Assembly: GCA_002170485.2 (NCBI GenBank)
Contig: NHDZ02000118.1
Coordinates: forward strand, 62,001 to 126,000
Length of the DNA stretch: 64,000 bases
Reading direction: 5' to 3'
Origin: MED660 sp002691025
Lineage (GTDB): Bacteria; Myxococcota_A; UBA9160; UBA4427
Part shown: positions 37,057-45,801 of the stretch, piece after piece
Layout of the letters: each line of letters starts with the position of its first letter
How positions within the stretch are numbered: the first letter of the stretch is position 1
Position numbers and translations under genes: made by a program
Notes under the pieces: model-generated
The model's input: only the letters and a program-made list of their open reading frames with translations
Database searches by the model: none
What the model was told of the DNA's origin: nothing

Positions 37057-37073
37057 TTGGCACGGCTGTTGCT
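37057..37073 (+). promoter_or_regulatory. Sigma-54 promoter of amtB-glnK
   Basis: TTGGCACGGCTGTTGCT matches the sigma-54 consensus (YTGGCACGrNNNTTGCW) at every fixed position. The -24 GG and -12 GC are ten bases apart, as required. Transcription should start near 37084 and leave a leader of about 135 bases before the amtB ATG. Nitrogen-regulated sigma-54 control of amtB-glnK is well established in other bacteria. Confidence 0.85.
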
Positions 37074-37219
37074 TATAAGCCCTGCATCGGCTCCTTGAAC
37101 GTCCCAGGTAGCCGTCGCTCTAATCCAGGAACGACGGTGGCCGTACTGAGACGTATCGGGTGCAGGACCCAGGCGCCTCAACTTTTACCCCAACGAANCA
37201 ATGCAATCTGGAGAAATTG

Positions 37220-38614
37220 ATGAAACGAAAAATCGCCTTAACAACCCTCGCGNTGGCGATGACGCTACCGAGCGTCGCCTTCGCGGATGACGGCATNAGC
37301 CCGGGCCTTTTCACAGCCAACAATGTGTGGATGATGCTTGCGGCTGGCCTGGTGTTCATCATGCACCTTGGCTTTGCCATGCTTGAAACCGGTCTTACTC
37401 GTTCCAAGAACTCAATCAACATCCTGTTCAAGAACACCTTCATCATCTGTTCAGGCATCCTGACCTACTACCTCTGCGGATTCAATCTCATGTACCCGGG
37501 CTTTGCCGAAGGCAGTGCCGGCGTCCTGGGTTTCGCAGGCTTTGGTCTGAGTGCCGGCTTTGATGCAGGGGCCAATACACCGGCTTATGCGGACGGAGGC
37601 TACACGTACTGGACGGACTTCCTCTTCCAGGCCATGTTTGCCGCCACAGCAGCGACCATCGTGTCTGGGGCCGTAGCCGAACGAATCAAACTCAATTCGT
37701 TCATGATCTTTGCGGCCATNTTTGTCGCNCTGGTCTACCCCATCGCGGGATCCTGGAANTGGGGCGGCGGCTGGCTCGACGCCATGGGATTCTACGACTT
37801 TGCCGGATCCACNCTNGTTCACTCCGTGGGCGGATGGGCTGCNTTGATCGGTATCCTCTTTCTCGGCCCGCGCCTCGGGAAATACACGGCCGACGGGAAG
37901 ATGAACCCGATCCCCGGCAGCAACATGCCTGCCGCGACCATCGGCGTNTTCNTGCTCTGGCTCGGNTGGTTCGGTTTCAATGGGGGCTCNGTTCTTTCCG
38001 GTGACCCCGAACTGACNTCCTTCGTACTGGTCACNACCTGNCTCGCTGCTTCGGCAGGCGGACTGGCCGCCATGCTGGCGTACTCNTTCGTGTCNTCCAA
38101 GCCTGATGTNTCGATGGCCCTGAATGGGATCCTNGCNGGCCTTGTCGGCATCACCGCCGGGGCCGATGTCATCAANCCCTTGATGGCCATNCTGGTCGGA
38201 GCCGTCGCTGGCGNNCTGGTTGTCTTCTCCGTGATCATGTTCGACCGGATCAAGCTTGATGATCCGGTTGGCGCCACATCGGTTCACTTGACCTGNGGTA
38301 TCTGGGGAACCCTGGCNGTCGGCCTCTTCTCGACGAACCCCGAACACANCTTCGTGGTCCAGTTGATCGGAGTTCTGGCATACGGGTTGTTCACGGTGAT
38401 CTGTGCAGCAGTCCTTTTCGGAATCATAAAGGCCACCATGGGTCTGCGTGTGAGCGAAGAAGACGAACTGGGCGGTCTCGACCAGGGTGAACATGGCATG
38501 CACGCCTATGACATCNCCCCGGGCACAGGCCCCATGAGCAGCGGGGCTCTCGGAAGCGCAACGGCTCCGGGAACCGCAATGGCCACAAGCACGGTCGCAG
38601 TCAGCGATAGCTGA
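37220..38614 (+). CDS. amtB: Ammonium transporter Amt
   Basis: 464-residue ammonium channel in the inner membrane. A signal peptide (to about ADDG) precedes eleven transmembrane helices. Family marks are LGFAMLETGLTRSKN, the twin His region (HSVGGWA; later SVHL), FGFNGG and DDPVGATSVHL. A soluble tail rich in Gly/Ser/Thr follows. GGAG sits six bases before the ATG. The PII gene follows at 38706, the usual pairing in which PII blocks the channel when nitrogen is plentiful. About 23 of 28 ambiguous bases hit third codon positions, which suggests silent strain variants and supports the frame. Confidence 0.95.
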   Translation: MKRKIALTTLAXAMTLPSVAFADDGXSPGLFTANNVWMMLAAGLVFIMHLGFAMLETGLTRSKNSINILFKNTFIICSGILTYYLCGFNLMYPGFAEGSAGVLGFAGFGLSAGFDAGANTPAYADGGYTYWTDFLFQAMFAATAATIVSGAVAERIKLNSFMIFAAXFVXLVYPIAGSWXWGGGWLDAMGFYDFAGSXXVHSVGGWAXLIGILFLGPRLGKYTADGKMNPIPGSNMPAATIGXFXLWLXWFGFNGGXVLSGDPELXSFVLVXTXLAASAGGLAAMLAYXFVXSKPDXSMALNGIXXGLVGITAGADVIXPLMAXLVGAVAGXLVVFSVIMFDRIKLDDPVGATSVHLTXGIWGTLXVGLFSTNPEHXFVVQLIGVLAYGLFTVICAAVLFGIIKATMGLRVSEEDELGGLDQGEHGMHAYDIXPGTGPMSSGALGSATAPGTAMATSTVAVSDS

Positions 38615-38623
38615 AATGAGTGC

Positions 38624-38666
38624 GGCTCGACCGAGGTGGCCTCTCGAAGGCCACTTCGGTTGAGCC
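38624..38666 (+). terminator. 19-bp intercistronic hairpin between amtB and glnK
   Basis: GGCTCGACCGAGGTGGCCT (38624-38642) pairs with 38648-38666 over 19 bp, with only two G-U pairs and a five-base loop. No T-run follows. It starts ten bases after the amtB stop. It may lower or stabilise one part of the transcript and so set the amtB to glnK ratio. A smaller dyad, GACCGG-N6-CCGGTC (38674-38691), lies just before the glnK ribosome site. Confidence 0.6.
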
Positions 38667-38705
38667 TGGTACCGACCGGATCCTACCGGTCATGGAGAAA
38701 ACACG

Positions 38706-39056
38706 ATGAAGAAAATCGAAGCAATCATCAAACCCTTCAAACTCGATGACGCAAAAGAGGCCTTGAGTCAGNTCGGTGTACAAGGACTGACCGTAAGTGA
38801 AGTCAAGGGCTTTGGTCGTCAGAAAGGCCACACCGAACTGTACCGCGGTGCCGAATACGTGGTGGACTTCCTGCCCAAGATGAAACTCGAGATCGTGGTG
38901 GAGGACGCCATGGCCGAAGAGGTCGTCCTGAAACTGCAGGAATCATGTCAGACGGGCCGAATCGGAGATGGCAAGATCTTCGTACTTCCGGTCGGCGATG
39001 CCATGCGGATCAGAACCGGCGAGAGGGGTGACGGAGCCATTACGCCCCCCGCCTGA
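38706..39056 (+). CDS. glnK: PII nitrogen regulatory protein
   Basis: 116 residues of the PII trimer, which senses 2-oxoglutarate, ATP and ADP. The start MKKIEAIIKPFKLDDAKEAL is typical. The T-loop FGRQKGHTELYRGAEY has Tyr51, the uridylylation site of proteobacterial PII. TGRIGDGKIFVLP and RTGERGDGA form the nucleotide cleft. GGAG lies eight bases before the ATG. Its place after amtB favours the name glnK over glnB. Confidence 0.94.
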   Translation: MKKIEAIIKPFKLDDAKEALSQXGVQGLTVSEVKGFGRQKGHTELYRGAEYVVDFLPKMKLEIVVEDAMAEEVVLKLQESCQTGRIGDGKIFVLPVGDAMRIRTGERGDGAITPPA

Positions 39057-39092
39057 ACTGCCGTCCAAGCAGATCTGCAATTGGTTGTGCCC

Positions 39093-39131
39093 AACGGGCC
39101 GCTCTTCACCTCGACGAGCGGCCCGTTTTCT
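39093..39131 (+). terminator. Intrinsic terminator of amtB-glnK
   Basis: AACGGGCCGCTC (39093-39104) pairs exactly with GAGCGGCCCGTT (39116-39127), 12 bp with an 11-base loop, followed by TT, C and more T-rich sequence. It closes the amtB-glnK unit. Confidence 0.85.
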
Positions 39132-39144
39132 CTATTCTGCCTGG

Positions 39145-40164
39145 ATGAAAGACCAGCGGCGAAAAGCCACAATGAGTGCCACGAAGCCCAGAGTCTGGAT
39201 CACGGTCCTGCTTTCCATCTCAGTTCTGGGTTGCGCGAGCCTCTCGGGTTCACGCCACTCTCTCTCCGGCCTGGACGCACGAGATGTCCGGCCCCTTTTC
39301 TGGCACATCGAGGGTCACGGAGGCGCCAACCTCTATGTATTGGGTTCCATCCATGTCGGCCCTCGGAGGGGCTGGATCTACCCGGCATCGGTGCTCGAAG
39401 CGTTCCAGGATGCCCAGGCTCTCGTGGTGGAAACCGACCCGCAAGAGGTCTCTCCGGACGTCATAAGCCAGATGATCCAGATCTACGGCCAACTGCCCCC
39501 GGGCACCTATCTGAGAAGCCTTCTCTCCGACCATGCATGGGATCTCCTCATGCGGCAGCTCCAGAACTCCAGCCTCAGGATCACGACGGTCAACCGCATG
39601 CGGCCTTGGTTGCTCAGCGAACTCTTGACCCTGGAAGAAATCAGGAAGGCAGGATATATCGCCCAAGGCGGCGTAGAAGCCTCTTTTGTCGCAAAGGCCG
39701 GAAACCGCAGCATCGTTCCCCTGGAGAGCGCACAGCTTCAGATCGTGAAGCTGGCCAACCTCCCCTTTGCGGTGCAGGAGATGGCTCTCCTCGACACCCT
39801 GGAACAGGCCAATCGCCACCCCGACTACCTCGAACAATTGGTGGAGGCCTGGCGATCGGGGGACGAGAAGAAACTCGAAGACCTGATCTTCGAGACCCTC
39901 GATAAAGATCAGACCATGCAGCCCTATTTCGAGGTCATGCTCTTCCAACGGAATCGAGCCATGCAGGCCCAACTCGAGGTTCTCCTCAACGCCCGCCAAC
40001 ATGCAGGCGAAAGCGTGTTCGTCTCCCTCGGCGTCGCTCACCTCGTCGGAGTCGAAGGAATCTGCCAACAACTCGAAGAAAACGGATACAACGTCACGCG
40101 AATCAAGGGCAATGCCCTCCCCGAAAAGAAGCCCACGGAGGTCTCTCTTGCTGTCCATCCATGA
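39145..40164 (+). CDS. TraB/GumN-family lipoprotein
   Basis: 339 residues. Signal peptide with lipobox SVLGC, so a lipoprotein. The TraB/PrgY/GumN (TIKI-like) fold shows YVLGSIHVGP near the start of the mature part, VVETDP, RMRPWLLS, GGVEASFVAKAGNRSIVPLES and VFVSLGVAHLVG. Some members are metalloproteases or haem-related; the bacterial role is unknown. The ATG at 39172 would leave a shorter, more usual n-region and is equally likely. Its last codons overlap the gamma-carbonic anhydrase start by 17 bases. Confidence 0.86.
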   Translation: MKDQRRKATMSATKPRVWITVLLSISVLGCASLSGSRHSLSGLDARDVRPLFWHIEGHGGANLYVLGSIHVGPRRGWIYPASVLEAFQDAQALVVETDPQEVSPDVISQMIQIYGQLPPGTYLRSLLSDHAWDLLMRQLQNSSLRITTVNRMRPWLLSELLTLEEIRKAGYIAQGGVEASFVAKAGNRSIVPLESAQLQIVKLANLPFAVQEMALLDTLEQANRHPDYLEQLVEAWRSGDEKKLEDLIFETLDKDQTMQPYFEVMLFQRNRAMQAQLEVLLNARQHAGESVFVSLGVAHLVGVEGICQQLEENGYNVTRIKGNALPEKKPTEVSLAVHP

Positions 40165-40723
40165 AACCGTGTACCAGGCGCCGGGCTGCCAACTCTACGG
40201 CCAGATCGAAATTGGAGAAGGCTCCTCGGTCTGGCCTCATTGCGTCATCCGGGCTGAGGCCAATCGGGTCCATGTGGGCCGATATACCAATCTGCAGGAC
40301 TTCTCGATGCTGCATATCGGCTTTCACGATGAAGTCCATGTGGGAGATTTCTGTTCGATCACCCATCACGCCACGATCCATGGCTGCCGCATCGAAGACG
40401 AGTGCCTGATCGGGATCGGGGCCGTGGTCATGGACGGGGCCGTCATCGGACGGGGCTCCATTGTCGCCGGCGGCGCCGTAATCCGGGAGGGAAGTCATTT
40501 CGACCCCGACTCGATCATTGCCGGGATTCCCGCCAAGAAGATCGGAGAGAGGGACAGTCGCCAGGAAAACAGGCTCAATGCCTGGCACTACCACTACAAC
40601 GCACTCGCCTATCAGACCGGAAATCATCGGAGCTGGAGCGGAGAAGAGTACGCCCAGTGGCTAGAAGCCAAGAAGGCTGAAATCGCTGAAGATCTGGATC
40701 TCGCGGTTCTCGAAAAGAGCTGA
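40148..40723 (+). CDS. Gamma-carbonic anhydrase-like hexapeptide protein
   Basis: 191 residues of the left-handed beta-helix family. Zinc ligands are His56 (MLHIG), His73 and His78 (THHATIHGC). Hexapeptide turns (VHVGDF, IGIGAVVMDGAVIGRGSIVAGGAV) and a C-terminal helix are present. Family members hydrate CO2 or are inactive relatives. The TTG start has GGAGG six bases upstream and overlaps the TraB gene end, so the two are probably coupled. Longer ATG readings give non-family residues. Confidence 0.88.
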   Translation: MLSIHETVYQAPGCQLYGQIEIGEGSSVWPHCVIRAEANRVHVGRYTNLQDFSMLHIGFHDEVHVGDFCSITHHATIHGCRIEDECLIGIGAVVMDGAVIGRGSIVAGGAVIREGSHFDPDSIIAGIPAKKIGERDSRQENRLNAWHYHYNALAYQTGNHRSWSGEEYAQWLEAKKAEIAEDLDLAVLEKS

Positions 40724-40739
40724 GATCTCGCCGAGCCGT

Positions 40740-41354
40740 CTACGCAGTCAGACCTTCGAAAAGCATATCCACACCGGTGTCAATGGCGTCGCGACAGGCA
40801 TCCGCAGTCATGAGACCATTCGCCCAGGAAATGCGAACACCCTGGGTAATGTGGAAGATCACACGAGCCGCTTCCAATACGTCCGCCTTCTTGGCCAAGC
40901 GCCGCTGCATCCTTCCCATCTGGAGAATTTCCATCAAGAGGCCGACCGTTCGATCGTTCAAGGAAAGCACCTGCTTCGCGACGCGGGCTCCCGGGCGCGT
41001 CATGGACCGTAGCGCGATCAATGTCAGATCTTCGTTCTCGACCAGCAGCTCATGTTGGACGTCCAGGAACGCACGCACGCGCTCCTGGGTCGGAGCCTCA
41101 CGCTCATCCTGTTCCCGAAAGCGCTGCCAGGCTTCCTCCTGAAGATCCGCGAGCTGATCCATCAAGAGCTCTTCCTTGCTCTGGACATGCCGATAGATGG
41201 AGCTCGCCCCCATGCCGGCTCTCTTGGCGATCGCCCGAAGCGTGGCGTCGTCGAAGCCGCGCTCGGCAAATAGCGAGCGAGCGGCTTTCAGGATGCGGGC
41301 TCGGCTCTTCTGCCCACGAAGGAGTCGACCGTCATCCGGTCGGAGCTGCGCCAT
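40740..41354 (-). CDS. TetR family transcription regulator
   Basis: 204 residues. The N-terminal helix-turn-helix (ILKAARSLFAERGFDDATLRAIAKRAGMGASSIYRHVQSKEEL) is typical of TetR repressors. The C-terminal half is helical with no recognisable ligand site. It is convergent with the gamma-carbonic anhydrase gene and 399 bases upstream of the E2-like gene stop; its targets are unknown, though the nearby E2-like/GNAT pair is a candidate. Confidence 0.9.
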   Translation of the reverse strand: MAQLRPDDGRLLRGQKSRARILKAARSLFAERGFDDATLRAIAKRAGMGASSIYRHVQSKEELLMDQLADLQEEAWQRFREQDEREAPTQERVRAFLDVQHELLVENEDLTLIALRSMTRPGARVAKQVLSLNDRTVGLLMEILQMGRMQRRLAKKADVLEAARVIFHITQGVRISWANGLMTADACRDAIDTGVDMLFEGLTA

Positions 41355-41753
41355 TCAAATCGCCCCCGCTTCGGCTCAGGCCCCATCCTTTCGGGCCGCG
41401 CGCCATAAACGCGAACAGCTTCGCATAGTTTCGGGGACTCAGCCACAACCCTCGTGCCGAGCGCTTTCAACCGGAGCTCAAAAAAAGAGGGGACCGGAGT
41501 CTTTCGACCCGGCCCCCAGCGTACGACAAACCCCTTCCCAGAAGTGNCGAACGCAACAAAGATCAGCGGAAGTTTNNATCCAACGCACTCAACGGTGCAG
41601 AATTCCCATACTACGNGAGAATTTGAACTGAGTGGAGAAAAACTCACCCCTTGAANGGCCGCGGGACCCGATGCGCNNTTTGCCCCGCGGGTCATNCAGG
41701 AAGTAGGCTGGGTGGGCGAANCGAAATACGTNTAAGTANCTGATATNTATNGT
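41355..41753. other. Low-quality intergenic region
   Basis: Many ambiguous bases from about 41547 on and no reliable gene. An AT-rich tract lies near 41720-41760. A short imperfect CG-rich dyad is seen at 41659-41690. The end of the neighbouring E2-like gene reads through ambiguous codons, so its stop is uncertain. Confidence 0.5.
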
Positions 41754-42569
41754 TTATTTTNCANCTCGGAGCAANGACGGGTCCTCNAGGCGCTCCTTGA
41801 TGCCGTCCATGGTGATGGCCGCATAAAGGCCGTCCTCCACGCGCTCGTCGTAGCTGTACTTCACATCCGCAACGGATACACCGTCCGAACGGCGGCGAAT
41901 CCGACCCAACACCGCAAAGATCGAACAGGTCCCATACTCCCAGAGATGGTGATAGCCGGCGTCGAGACCCACCGAGCCCAGGTTCGCGACGAAAACCGAG
42001 CTGAACATGGGATCGCTCTCCGTCATCGACCGAGGCAGAAGACCCAAGCGATTGCCCAACCGAAGCAGCCCCATCCCAGCGCTGATCAAGATCCCAGGCA
42101 TCTTCAACGCCCAATCGACTTCCCGATCCGCGGTGGTCCGCCTTCCCGCACGCCGTGCGTGAAGCTCATCCAGCATCGAATCCACCATCTGAAAAAGCCC
42201 CTGGGTCGGATCGAAGCGGCGCTTGAGGGTCAACACCGGCGCACCATCCAGGAGAGCCTGCTTGGCGCTGAAGGTGATCCAGATCCCATCTCTCTGCCAA
42301 AGTCGCCCTCCTGCCACAAAGCGATTGACGCCGGGACGCTCATGCAGCGCCAGGGCCAGGCATTGCAGGTAGAGGTGGAAGAAAGTCATCTGACGATCTT
42401 CGGCTCGGCCCTGATTCTCTTCTTCCAGAAAGCGCAGCGCCGCATCGACCTCGATTTCGGTGGTGTAATAGACCAGGGACGAATTCCGGCGCGTCGAGAG
42501 ATAGGGCATGAACCGGCGAGTCGCCGAGAGATCTCGAACCTGCGTGGCATCGCTTCTACGACCAAACAT
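41754..42569 (-). CDS. Stand-alone 2-oxoacid dehydrogenase E2-type acyltransferase domain, altered active site
   Basis: 271 residues resembling only the catalytic domain of E2 acyltransferases (TEIEVDAALRFLEEENQGR, LHERPGVNRFVAGGRLWQRDGIWITFSAK, TESDPMFSSVFVANLGSVGLDAGYHHLWEYGT). There is no lipoyl or E3-binding domain. The E2 motif DHRxxDG reads DERVEDG, so the catalytic His is Glu; the codons are unambiguous. It may be an inactive relative or use another chemistry. It starts 17 bases after the GNAT gene, so the two form an operon. The last five residues include ambiguous codons. Confidence 0.8.
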   Translation of the reverse strand: MFGRRSDATQVRDLSATRRFMPYLSTRRNSSLVYYTTEIEVDAALRFLEEENQGRAEDRQMTFFHLYLQCLALALHERPGVNRFVAGGRLWQRDGIWITFSAKQALLDGAPVLTLKRRFDPTQGLFQMVDSMLDELHARRAGRRTTADREVDWALKMPGILISAGMGLLRLGNRLGLLPRSMTESDPMFSSVFVANLGSVGLDAGYHHLWEYGTCSIFAVLGRIRRRSDGVSVADVKYSYDERVEDGLYAAITMDGIKERXEDPXLLRXXK

Positions 42570-42586
42570 GGAGCCCCCCTCTTTTC

Positions 42587-43195
42587 TCAGGCTGATCGGA
42601 AATCAGCCGTGCGTAACATCCGCCAGATCGGAACGCCAAACAACCTGAACTCTTCGCAAACACGAAAGCCCCGCTTCAAATAGAAGGACAGGCTGTCCGG
42701 GTGATCGGTTTCCAGATACGCCCCGAGCCGGGCGCCGTCCACCTCAAGCAACCAGTGATCCAGCAACGCAGAAGCCAACCCCCTGCGCTGGAATTCAGGA
42801 CGAATCCCCAGAGTCGACAAATACCAGTGCCGCTCCGGAGGGTGCCGCTGTGCGAGTTCGCTGTAGACCTGCCCCCAACGATGGGTCACCCGGATGCCCT
42901 GACGGAAAAGGCCCAGGATCTGTTCGGAGAAGTGGGGTGCCGGAAGAGGCCACCCACCAGGCGGAATCGCAATCAATCCCCCGGCCAATCGATCCCCCTC
43001 CTCACACACGGTCAGGATCAGGGCCCCTTCCCGGGCCGAATTGAGCGTCAGGTGCATTCCCGCCCGATTCACCCGCAAGCGAGTCCGAGGACCACGGTCG
43101 ATCACCGCACAGTTGAGCGGGTTATCGAGAAAAGCCTCCGCGAAAGCCTGGGCGAGATTCGACTCGTCGGAGGGTCGGAAGCTCTGGATCGTCAT
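42587..43195 (-). CDS. GNAT N-acetyltransferase
   Basis: 202 residues. The acetyl-CoA pyrophosphate loop is seen in STLGIRPEFQRRGLASALLDH, followed by ARLGAYLETDHPDSLSFYLKRGF. Earlier strands include CEEGDRLAGGLIAIPP. AGGAGG ten bases before the ATG sets the start; the frame is open further upstream. It precedes the E2-like gene by 17 bases. The acceptor is unknown, though an amino acid or small amine is usual. Confidence 0.88.
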   Translation of the reverse strand: MTIQSFRPSDESNLAQAFAEAFLDNPLNCAVIDRGPRTRLRVNRAGMHLTLNSAREGALILTVCEEGDRLAGGLIAIPPGGWPLPAPHFSEQILGLFRQGIRVTHRWGQVYSELAQRHPPERHWYLSTLGIRPEFQRRGLASALLDHWLLEVDGARLGAYLETDHPDSLSFYLKRGFRVCEEFRLFGVPIWRMLRTADFRSA

Positions 43196-43432
43196 GATCG
43201 TATGGCCTCCTCGTCTTTCGGGCGTCCATTCAGGGCGGCTTGGCCACCCGGAGGTGTAGCAGACCGGAGCCACTGATTACCCACGGGGCATCACCATACC
43301 GGATTCAGGGCCGTCTCAGCTCCAGATGCAGTGGATTCCATGGATGGCTTCAGATCTGGCCCATCAGGTCGAAACATAGGCGGGGTAGACTGCAAAAGAG
43401 CCGGACCCAAACGGGTCCAGGAGAAATTCGAC

Positions 43433-45109
43433 GTGTCCAATCGCGATGGGAAAATCTGCCGCATCCACTACGAAGGAAGTGCACCCCATGAAGACCGGCT
43501 CTTCGTCATCGGAGACAAGCCGGGCATCATAGGCCGCTCTTCCGAATGCGATTGGGTCATCAACCATGAAAGCGTCTCACGCGCACACGCCCGGTTCAGC
43601 CGCGGCGACGAAGGCTGGCTGATTACCGACCTCAAGAGCAAGAATGGAGTGCGCGTCAACACATTCCGCATTCGCGAAGAGCCTCTGCGCGACGGTGACC
43701 GCATCGATCTGGGTACAGCCCAATTGCGAGTTGAAATCACATCTCCCGGTGCCAGGGAATCATCGGATCAGGTGGAGTTCATCGAGCACGAGATGCCCAA
43801 TCAACATACCGAGATCTTCGAGATGTCGGGTCTGTCGTCTCTTCTGGCAACACCACTCAACGAGCTTTCAGACGGACCGGACTCGGGTCTTGGAACACCG
43901 TCGGGGGCCGTGGCGGATAGACGCGAAAGGACGAGTCTCTACGATGGGGGTGCCATGCTCGGTCTTGTGAGTGAGGCGGCCGAGGCCCTCATCTCATGCG
44001 ACTCCCTGGACCAGACCCTCGAACGCATCCTGGCTCTGGTCTTCAACAACCTTCCTGCCGAGAGGGGGCTCATCTGTCTCCATGACGAGGAGAACCCGGG
44101 CCAGCAACCCAACGTCATGCGAACCAAATCAGGCATCCCGGATGAGCCCATCCAGGTGAGCAGCAATATCGTCAATCATGTCCTGACAAAAAAGCAGGCT
44201 CTCCTCGTACGGAATACGCGAACCGATGATCGCTTTGGCGGCGCCAAGAGTGTCATCATGATGGAAATCCATTCGGCCATGTGCGCTCCTCTATACCGGG
44301 ATGATCGTGTCGCCGGATTCATCTACGTGGATCGACAGACCGGCAACGAGCCCTTTGAGACCACACATCTGCATGCCTTGTCGGCCCTGGCGGTCATCTC
44401 GGCTGTGGCTGTGGAAACCGCGGTCCTCCGCGACAGCATCCGTCACGAACAAGATCTGCGAGCACGCCTGGCCAGGTACAGTTCGCCCACCGTTGTGGAA
44501 CAGATCATCACCGGACCCCGAACGGGCGAAGTCGACATGGTGACGGATGAAAAGGAAGTCACCGTCCTTTTCGCAGATCTGGAAGGCTTCACGGCCCTCG
44601 CAGAAAAGCTTCCGTCCGCGGATGTCATTCAGATGCTGAACCGGGTCTTTGAGAGGCTCACCGAAGTCATCTTCTCCCTCGAAGGCACCCTCGACAAATT
44701 TCGCGGCGACGGCATGATGGCCTTTTTCGGCGCACCCCTGGCCATGGAGAACCACGCCGAACGGGCCGTGGAAGCCGCCCTCCAGATGCAACATGCGCTG
44801 GGTGAATTGAACCCTCGCAACCCGGAAGGCCATGTCCTCCGAATGCGCATTGGCATCAACTCCGGAACCGTGGTGGTGGGCGATATCGGCTCGCCACAGC
44901 GCAAGGACTATACGGCCATCGGCGATGTGGTGAACACCGCCAGTCGACTGGAGTCCGAGGTGGCTCGCGCCGGAGAAGTCATCATCGGGGAGAACACATG
45001 GACCCAGATCGAGCCCGACTTTGATTGCGAAGCCCTCGGAGAAGTCCAACTCAAGGGCAAAGAAAAGAGAGTGAAGCCCTATCGCGTCCGGGGCCGAAAA
45101 GCCGACTGA
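43433..45109 (+). CDS. FHA-GAF class III adenylate cyclase
   Basis: 558 residues. An FHA domain (about 20-105; IGRSSECDW, SRAHARF, NG) binds phospho-Thr peptides. A GAF domain follows (ALISCDSLDQTLERILALVF, APLYRDDRVAGFIYVDR). The class III cyclase ends it: metal Asp in LFADLEGF and FRGDGMM, Lys in LDKFRGD and Asp-Thr-Asn in DYTAIGDVVNTASR, a set fitting ATP. It should make cAMP in response to a kinase signal and a small ligand. The GTG start has AGGAG nine bases upstream. No downstream CRP gene is adjacent. Confidence 0.92.
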   Translation: MSNRDGKICRIHYEGSAPHEDRLFVIGDKPGIIGRSSECDWVINHESVSRAHARFSRGDEGWLITDLKSKNGVRVNTFRIREEPLRDGDRIDLGTAQLRVEITSPGARESSDQVEFIEHEMPNQHTEIFEMSGLSSLLATPLNELSDGPDSGLGTPSGAVADRRERTSLYDGGAMLGLVSEAAEALISCDSLDQTLERILALVFNNLPAERGLICLHDEENPGQQPNVMRTKSGIPDEPIQVSSNIVNHVLTKKQALLVRNTRTDDRFGGAKSVIMMEIHSAMCAPLYRDDRVAGFIYVDRQTGNEPFETTHLHALSALAVISAVAVETAVLRDSIRHEQDLRARLARYSSPTVVEQIITGPRTGEVDMVTDEKEVTVLFADLEGFTALAEKLPSADVIQMLNRVFERLTEVIFSLEGTLDKFRGDGMMAFFGAPLAMENHAERAVEAALQMQHALGELNPRNPEGHVLRMRIGINSGTVVVGDIGSPQRKDYTAIGDVVNTASRLESEVARAGEVIIGENTWTQIEPDFDCEALGEVQLKGKEKRVKPYRVRGRKAD

Positions 45110-45123
45110 ACCGGCTTCCCATC

Positions 45124-45801
45124 TCAGACTGAGAGCAACCAGTCAAAACTGCTGCGAAGGCTCGCTTTGGCGTCCTGCTCCAGGATGTCGCCGTGTGCCA
45201 TGATGACCCGATCAAAATCCCACTCCAGGATCCTCTCCACGGAAGCGCGGGCGGCCTCCTGATCCTTCAACAAGAAGCGCATCAAGCGAGACGTCCCCAG
45301 ACCGACGGAACCGTTGATTCGCAAGAAGAGACTCTCGAGAAGGCTCCGCGACCTCATGTTGAAGACCAGGTCAACGAGCAGGAGAGTCCCGCTCGCACCA
45401 TGACGAAACGCGAATTCATTCACCTTGGGAGCCCCACCGATGTAGATCTGATCCAGATCGGCAGCCCAGCCCGGATTGGGCTCGCCACTCAATTCAGCCG
45501 CGAGAGACAGACCCTTCTGCTTCCCGGCCACACCCGGGGCTCCGTGGCATTGCGCCCCGGGCCAACGTTGCATGGCCTCTCCAAGATAGAGATGGTGAAA
45601 ATCGTTGGGCGCCACCAGGAACCGGACATCACCCAGGGCATCGACGGCGTCCGCCCACTCTCCCGTCATCGGACCGGGGGAATGCACCCAGAGCCCACCG
45701 TCGGAAAGCCGGATCACCGTGGTCCGCGTCCCGATGTTGGTTCCCAACAAAGAGAAGTCATGATCGGCGACGAACAGGTCTCCGTCGAGATGTTTCAGCA
45801 T
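45124..45801 (-). CDS. DUF4336 protein (metallo-beta-lactamase-like)
   Basis: 225 residues of DUF4336, distantly related to metallo-beta-lactamase folds. NDFHHLYLGE and a late IMAHGDILE resemble metal-ligand regions, and LWVHSPGPM is family-like. It is convergent with the cyclase, 14 bases apart, and divergent from argD. Its reaction is not known. Confidence 0.8.
   Translation of the reverse strand: MLKHLDGDLFVADHDFSLLGTNIGTRTTVIRLSDGGLWVHSPGPMTGEWADAVDALGDVRFLVAPNDFHHLYLGEAMQRWPGAQCHGAPGVAGKQKGLSLAAELSGEPNPGWAADLDQIYIGGAPKVNEFAFRHGASGTLLLVDLVFNMRSRSLLESLFLRINGSVGLGTSRLMRFLLKDQEAARASVERILEWDFDRVIMAHGDILEQDAKASLRSSFDWLLSV

Noticed and set aside
37451..38503. 350-codon minus-strand reading frame
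   Set aside because: It mirrors amtB; its sequence is His/Asp/Gly-rich shadow and the N bases fit the plus frame.
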